This document shows positions 62,893 through 64,000 of a stretch of 64,000 nucleotides of DNA, piece by piece. The translations under genes were made by a program, and so were the position numbers. The notes beneath the pieces are model-generated. The model was not told the DNA's origin, did no database searches, and saw nothing but the letters and a program-made list of their open reading frames with translations. The stretch lies in the NCBI RefSeq assembly GCF_014651595.1, contig NZ_BMXE01000002.1:248001-312000 (forward strand), written 5' to 3'. The first letter of the stretch is position 1; the number at the start of each line of letters is the position of its first letter. The stretch is from Pseudovibrio japonicus. Lineage in GTDB: Bacteria > Pseudomonadota > Alphaproteobacteria > Rhizobiales > Stappiaceae.

Positions 62893-64000
62893 TCACACCT
62901 CCCGGCTTTCGAAATCGATCCGCGGATCAATCCAAGTGTAGGTGAGATCTGAGATCAGGTTCACAATAAGACCTATCAGCGAAAAGATATAAAGCGTGGC
63001 AAACATGACCGCATAGTCGCGATTGAGGGCCGATTCAAAGCCCAAGAGACCAAGGCCATCCAACGAGAAGATTGTCTCGATGAGGAGAGAGCCCGCGAAG
63101 AATGCCGAGATAAAGGCGCCAGGGAAGCCAGCGACCACGATGAGCATGGCATTGCGGAACACGTGGCCGTAGAGCACCTGACGTTCTGTCAGCCCCTTGG
63201 CGCGGGCGGTCTGCACATATTGCTTCCTGATTTCATCAAGGAAGGAGTTCTTCGTCAAAAGCGTCGTCGTCGCAAATGCAGAAAGAGCCATTGCGGTCAG
63301 TGGCAGAACCAGGTGCCAGAAGTAGTCGAGAATACGATGCGGCCATGACATGTCGACCCAGTTTTCCGAGGTCAGCCCTCGCAGTGGGAAGAAATCCCAG
63401 AAGGAGCCGCCAGCAAACAGGACGATTAGCAGGATCGCGAACAAGAACCCGGGGATGGCATAGCCCACGATGATGACGCTGGATGTCCAGACATCAAAAG
63501 ACGTCCCGTCTTTGACTGCCTTTCGGATTCCAAGAGGTATTGATATGCCATAGGAAATGAGCGTCATCCAAAGCCCAAGCGAGATGGAAACCGGCAATTT
63601 TTCGATGATTAGATCAACAACGGCAATGTCCCGGAAATAGCTCTCACCAAAATCAAAGGTGGCGTAACTCAAAATCATCCGGCCAAAGCGTTCCAGTGGT
63701 GGCTTATCAAAACCAAACTGCGCTTCCAGCTCCTGAATGAATTCCGGGTCCAGACCCTGCGCGCCTCGATATTTCGATCCTGCGCCCTCTCCGCTGCCCT
63801 GATTGGCGCCAGCTGAGCCACCGAAATCACCTCCACCACCGGAAATCCGGCTGGTGGCTGACACACTATCCCCTTGCAACTGAGCAATCACTTGCTCAAC
63901 CGGTCCACCGGGCGCAAACTGGATAATGACAAAGTTAATCGCCATGATGCCGATCAGTGTCGGGATCATCAAAAGCAATCTACGCAGAATATAGGCGCCC
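62893..64000 (-). CDS. yejB: oligopeptide/microcin C ABC transporter permease YejB (start just outside)
   Basis: The reading runs into the right edge as ...[21 protein letters not shown], which is the YejB N-terminus, so the ATG lies only two bases beyond (the last base, C, fits a CAT). About 369 residues. Spans and the EAA loop [21 protein letters not shown] are visible, as is a Gly/Ser-rich loop (about 56-75). It heads yejBEF; a periplasmic binding protein yejA probably lies to the right, outside the window. Confidence 0.92.
   Translation of the reverse strand, partial: GAYILRRLLLMIPTLIGIMAINFVIIQFAPGGPVEQVIAQLQGDSVSATSRISGGGGDFGGSAGANQGSGEGAGSKYRGAQGLDPEFIQELEAQFGFDKPPLERFGRMILSYATFDFGESYFRDIAVVDLIIEKLPVSISLGLWMTLISYGISIPLGIRKAVKDGTSFDVWTSSVIIVGYAIPGFLFAILLIVLFAGGSFWDFFPLRGLTSENWVDMSWPHRILDYFWHLVLPLTAMALSAFATTTLLTKNSFLDEIRKQYVQTARAKGLTERQVLYGHVFRNAMLIVVAGFPGAFISAFFAGSLLIETIFSLDGLGLLGFESALNRDYAVMFATLYIFSLIGLIVNLISDLTYTWIDPRIDFESREV

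Overview
The window reads as a chromosomal segment of an alphaproteobacterium of moderate G+C. Several arrangements support this: mdh-sucC-sucD-sucA as one operon, sdhCDAB, a small SRP RNA gene directly before dnaX-ybaB-recR, a RegB/RegA (ActS/ActR) redox pair, hisB-hisH-hisA-hisF-hisE-coaA, dapF-mtaB-ftsY, a 1602-residue NAD-glutamate dehydrogenase, and an Omp19-like lipoprotein. The gene order and protein style suggest Hyphomicrobiales/Stappiaceae, perhaps Pseudovibrio-like. That placement is inference. I see no phage, transposase, CRISPR array, rRNA or tRNA.

Layout. 1-4534 (minus strand): the 5' part of sucA, then sucD, sucC and mdh, with stem-loops in two intercistronic gaps. 4729-11139: zapE, an Omp19-like lipoprotein, an ArsC-like protein with a damaged active site, a MAPEG protein, a nucleotidyltransferase-fold protein whose catalytic motif is lost, a divergent AhpD-like/TetR pair and a beta-barrel protein. 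11244-14716 (minus): sdhCDAB; its divergent upstream region carries two related palindromes and an unknown gene. 15791-19628: accessory enzymes and nudC. 19820-23091: ffs, dnaX, ybaB and recR. 23206-24700: a tandem duplication of an acetyltransferase gene together with a downstream two-hairpin repeat. 24928-31052: a methyltransferase, a DUF1499 protein, an MFS exporter, yciB and the RegBA system. 31284-36897: secB, two paralogous secreted proteins, a PCMT-like protein, rsgA preceded by a possible leader peptide, an SDR protein and pcp. 37000-42652: pyrF and the his/coaA cluster. 42978-50773: a secreted Cys/His protein, gdhB, argC and leuD. 50862-54800: a TPR protein, a LysE/Lrp divergent pair, a cNMP-binding protein, an OmpR-type regulator and an L,D-transpeptidase. 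54953-59972: dapF, mtaB, ftsY, a LysE-type exporter and an ICMT-like protein. 60053-64000 (minus): yejF, yejE and yejB, the last cut only about two bases after its start.

Central metabolism dominates: 2-oxoglutarate to oxaloacetate (sucA, sucCD, sdh, mdh) and glutamate entry (gdhB). The palindromic octamer TTACGTAA occurs twice upstream of mdh and twice upstream of sdhC, so a common regulator of the two TCA operons is a testable idea. The less ordinary content is a set of small or degenerate proteins of unknown role, a duplicated gene-plus-repeat unit, and a candidate leader peptide with a stem-loop before rsgA. I found no unmistakable new multi-gene system.
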